A DNA stretch of 64,000 nucleotides from Sutterella sp. (GTDB lineage: Bacteria; Pseudomonadota; Gammaproteobacteria; Burkholderiales; Burkholderiaceae_F), in the NCBI GenBank assembly GCA_019418605.1, contig DYBN01000045.1, positions 1-64,000 on the forward strand, read 5' to 3'. This document shows positions 61,532-64,000 of this stretch, in pieces (the stretch's first letter is position 1; every line of letters starts with the position of its first letter). The notes below the pieces were generated by a model, which was not told where the DNA came from, searched no databases, and saw only the letters and a program-made list of their open reading frames with translations. The translations under genes were made by a program, and so were the position numbers.

Positions 61532-62785
61532 TCAGATCCTTTCCATGAGTTCCTTTCCAAACGCGCGGCAGCCCAAGGCCACGGCGCCCGGCGTGAGGCT
61601 GGCCAGATCAGAGGTGACACGGCCGCTTGCAAGCTGCTTTTCCACCGCGTGAATCACGAGATCGGCGGCCTCGTTCCAGCCGATGTGCCGCAGCATCATC
61701 TCGATGGACAGAATGACCGAGCACGGATTGGCGAGGTCCTTGCCAGCGATCGTGGGCGCCGTGCCGTGCGTGGCTTCAAAAATGGCGATCGTATCCGACA
61801 GGTTGGCCCCGGGCGCAATGCCGATGCCGCCCACCTGTGCGGCCAGTGCGTCGCTCACGTAGTCGCCGTTTAGATTCGGCGCGGCGATCACGTCGTAGTC
61901 CCTGGGGGCGAGAAGAATCTGCTGCAGGAATGCGTCGCAGATGCAGTCCTTGATGATGATGTCGCGTCCTGTTCTGGGATTTTTAAAGGTGCACCAGGGG
62001 CCGTCGCCGAAGGTTTCGGCGCCGAACTCGCGCCGCGCGAGCGCATAGCCCCAGTCGCGAAAGCCCCCTTCGGTGAACTTCATGATGTTTCCCTTGTGCA
62101 CGAGCGTGACGCTTGCGCGGTCGTGCTCAACCGCGTAGGCAATCGCCTTTCGGATGAGCCGCTCGGAGCCCTCGCGGCTTACGGGCTTGATGCCGATGCC
62201 GCTCGTGGCGGGAAAGCGGATTTTGCTCACGCCCATCTCGTTTTGCAGAAAGTCGATGACGCGCCTTGCGCCTTCGCTTTGCGCGGGCCACTCGATGCCC
62301 GCGTAGATGTCCTCGGTGTTTTCGCGAAAGATCACCATATCGACGTTTTCAGGGTGCTTCACGGGCGAGGGGGTGCCCGCAAAGTAGCGCACGGGCCGCA
62401 GGCACACGTACAGATCAAGCCTTTGGCGCAGAGCCACGTTGAGGCTTCGAATGCCGCCGCCCACGGGAGTGGCAAGCGGGCCCTTGAAGCCCACCTTGAA
62501 GGTCTTGAGCGCCTCAAAGGTCTCTTCGGCAATCCACGTGTCGTTTCCGTAGACGCGCAAGGCCTTGGCGCCGGCGAAGATTTCGGTCCACGCAATCCGC
62601 CGTTTTCCTTCGTAGGCCTTTTCGACGGCGCGGTCAACAAGCGCCATGGCAACGGGCGAGACATCGGCGCCGATCCCGTCGCCCTCGATGTAGCAGATGA
62701 TCGGGGTGTCGGGCACCGCAAGCGCTCCCGTGCTCGAAACCTCGATGGGCTTGCCAAAGGAAGGAACCTGAATGTGGTCAAACAT
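61532..62785 (-). CDS. icd: NADP-dependent isocitrate dehydrogenase
   Basis: A 417-residue TCA-cycle enzyme. CYIEGDGIGADVSPVAM, the substrate loop SLNVALRQRLDLYVCLRPV, MVIFRENTEDIYAGIEW, the phosphorylatable-Ser equivalent in that region, LVHKGNIMKFTEGGF, IAAPNLNGDYVSDALAAQVGGIG, and HGTAPTIAGKDLANPCS are clear. KxxxxY and R residues for NADP are expected in the C-terminal part. ATG 62785 gives the usual length (E. coli 416). It is divergent from rplM. Confidence 0.96.
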   Translation of the reverse strand: MFDHIQVPSFGKPIEVSSTGALAVPDTPIICYIEGDGIGADVSPVAMALVDRAVEKAYEGKRRIAWTEIFAGAKALRVYGNDTWIAEETFEALKTFKVGFKGPLATPVGGGIRSLNVALRQRLDLYVCLRPVRYFAGTPSPVKHPENVDMVIFRENTEDIYAGIEWPAQSEGARRVIDFLQNEMGVSKIRFPATSGIGIKPVSREGSERLIRKAIAYAVEHDRASVTLVHKGNIMKFTEGGFRDWGYALARREFGAETFGDGPWCTFKNPRTGRDIIIKDCICDAFLQQILLAPRDYDVIAAPNLNGDYVSDALAAQVGGIGIAPGANLSDTIAIFEATHGTAPTIAGKDLANPCSVILSIEMMLRHIGWNEAADLVIHAVEKQLASGRVTSDLASLTPGAVALGCRAFGKELMERI

Positions 62786-63277
62786 CGTATGAAACTCCCT
62801 GTGTGTATCTTGTTGTTCGTCTTCGCCTCGAGGGGCCGAGGCGCTTTTCCTGCGCCACGTATTGTTGCACGCAAAGCGCGTGCGCAAATCAATCGAGACC
62901 GGATGATCTGAGCGCGTTGGGAGTCTTTTTGGTGCGCGGCAGCGGGGCGGGCTGCCTGCGGCAGGAAAATTTTGCGGCGGACTCTGGAAAATGAGGCGCG
63001 ATTTCTATAGAATTGCGCGTCTGATTTTCCCGTGCTTGCGGTTTCCCCGTTTTCCACTGAACCGACGAGCGTGAAGCGGCTTCGAAAATCAACAGAAAAA
63101 TTTGCATGGCGGGCTCGCTCCTGCGGTTCTTGTTAGGGAACGGCAGGCGGGGGCGTCTGCCTCGTTTTTTTACTTGACGCAACCCATTCGTCAGATGCAG
63201 CTCCAACCTGCGTAAAGCGCGAGCGCCATCTCGGGCGAGACGAGTTGTGGGGGCGTTCCTTAATTAGGATGAGAACA
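62786..63277. other. Divergent icd/rplM region
   Basis: 492 bases without a gene. A 10-base palindrome TTCTATAGAA (near 63004-63014) overlaps a plausible -10 (TATAGA) for rplM, leaving a leader of about 260 bases before rplM. A long leader is compatible with ribosomal-protein autoregulation, but no known leader motif was recognised. Confidence 0.4.
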
Positions 63278-63706
63278 ATGAAGACCTTCTCGGCCAAGCC
63301 GCTGGAAGTTCAGCGCGACTGGTACGTGGTCGATGGCAGCGACAAGGTGCTTGGGCGCCTGGCAGCCGAAATCGCACTGCGCTTGCGCGGCAAGCACAAG
63401 CCCGAATACACGCCGCATGTCGATACGGGCGACTACATCGTCGTGATCAACGCTGACAAGATCAAGATGTCTGCAGAAAAGGCGGACAAGAAGACTTACT
63501 ATCGCCACACGGGCTACCCGGGCGGCGTTTACTCCACCACCTTCACGCAGATGCAGGCCAAGCATCCCGGCCGTGCTCTCGAGATTGCCGTCAAGGGCAT
63601 GCTTCCGAAGGGCCGTCTCGGCTACGCCATGATCAAGAAGCTCAAGATCTATGCCGGCGCCGAGCATCCGCACACTGCCCAGCAGCCCAAGGTTCTTGAT
63701 ATTTAA
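63278..63706 (+). CDS. rplM: Ribosomal protein L13
   Basis: A 142-residue ribosomal protein, same length as in E. coli. MKTFSAKPLEVQRDWYVVDG, VLGRLAAEIALRLRGKHK, GDYIVVINADKI, YYRHTGYPGG and GMLPKGRLGYAMIKKLKIYAG are all present. AGGA precedes the ATG. It is followed by rpsI, the usual operon. Confidence 0.98.
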   Translation: MKTFSAKPLEVQRDWYVVDGSDKVLGRLAAEIALRLRGKHKPEYTPHVDTGDYIVVINADKIKMSAEKADKKTYYRHTGYPGGVYSTTFTQMQAKHPGRALEIAVKGMLPKGRLGYAMIKKLKIYAGAEHPHTAQQPKVLDI

Positions 63707-63717
63707 GGTGGACAAAG

Positions 63718-64000
63718 ATGATCGGTAACTACAACTACGGCACCGGCCGCCGCAAGAGCTCCGTGGCGCGCGTCTTCATCAAGCGCGGCACCGGCAACAT
63801 CGTGGTCAACGGCCGCCCGCTCAACGACTTCTTCAAGCGCGAAACCGGCCGCATGATCGTCATGCAGCCCCTGACGCTCACGGACAACACCGAGACGTTT
63901 GACATTATGGTCAACGTCAAGGGCGGCGGCGAATCCGGCCAGGCCGGCGCCGTTCGTCACGGCATCACCCGCGCGCTCATCGACTACGACGCGGCTCTCA
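63718..64000 (+). CDS. rpsI: Ribosomal protein S9, cut by the window end
   Basis: The first 94 residues of S9: GNYNYGTGRRKSSVARVFIKRGTGNIVVNG, PLNDFF, and GGGESGQAGAVRHGITRALIDYD. The C-terminal basic tail (usually ending KKPQFSKR) lies beyond position 64000. The gene begins 11 bases after rplM. Confidence 0.97.
   Translation, partial: MIGNYNYGTGRRKSSVARVFIKRGTGNIVVNGRPLNDFFKRETGRMIVMQPLTLTDNTETFDIMVNVKGGGESGQAGAVRHGITRALIDYDAAL

Overview
The window looks like core chromosome of a high-GC betaproteobacterium. Gene content and protein style (yhbY/rlmE then ftsH-folP-glmM, queA-tgt, grpE-dnaK-dnaJ, rplM-rpsI, a stand-alone 88-residue IF-1, HemG-type protoporphyrinogen oxidase) fit Burkholderiales, and I infer a Sutterella-like (Sutterellaceae) gut bacterium. 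That placement is inference; no 16S gene is present. The window opens on the last bases of a 5S rRNA and its terminator, so an rRNA operon lies just to the left.

Region by region: 0.1-2 kb, a TSUP anion exporter and a bile-acid/sodium-symporter-family carrier. 2.5-7.4 kb, a minus-strand three-gene cell-surface cluster: TagD-like cytidylyltransferase, CDP-glycerol glycerophosphotransferase-like protein, and a 977-residue protein fusing a YidC-like module to a sulfatase/phosphoglycerol-transferase-like domain. tRNA-Asn and its terminator follow. 7.6-15.4 kb, aminotransferase, uvrB, larA-like racemase, low-Mr phosphatase, HAD phosphatase, secreted SGNH-like protein. 15.5-27.8 kb, PiT phosphate transporter behind tandem Pho boxes, yhbY/rlmE, ftsH-folP-glmM, alaS, TusA-like protein. 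27.9-29.7 kb, an ISAs1-like transposase with decayed catalytic motifs. 29.7-33.1 kb, TRIC-type channel plus rfbCDB in one tight operon. 33.4-33.6 kb, a candidate Fur-controlled small RNA. 33.8-36 kb, queA-tgt. 36-39.1 and 40.7-42 kb, accessory DNA: phage-type repressor and Cro, an unknown 297-residue protein, IS21, HNH and transposase remnants, and a RelB/YoeB-type toxin-antitoxin pair between diverged repeats. Between these lies aroG behind a Phe/Tyr-rich leader peptide and terminator. 42.3-51.7 kb, YheT hydrolase, VUT transporter, hemH, grpE-dnaK-dnaJ with two heat-shock promoters, rubrerythrin, lrgAB. 51.8-54.7 kb, an AT-rich glycosyltransferase block with a broken pyruvyltransferase. 54.8-64 kb, fadD, hemG, infA, xseA, sodB with a Cys-rich tail, DUF192, csp, icd, rplM-rpsI (cut by the window end).

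Most promising for novelty: (1) the YidC-sulfatase fusion with CDP-glycerol-type partners, possibly a phosphoglycerol surface-modification system; (2) the Fur-box-driven minus-strand RNA at 33378-33560; (3) attenuation-type control of DAHP synthase by a FYFFSFYF leader peptide. All functional statements come from reading motifs and context; no database search was run.
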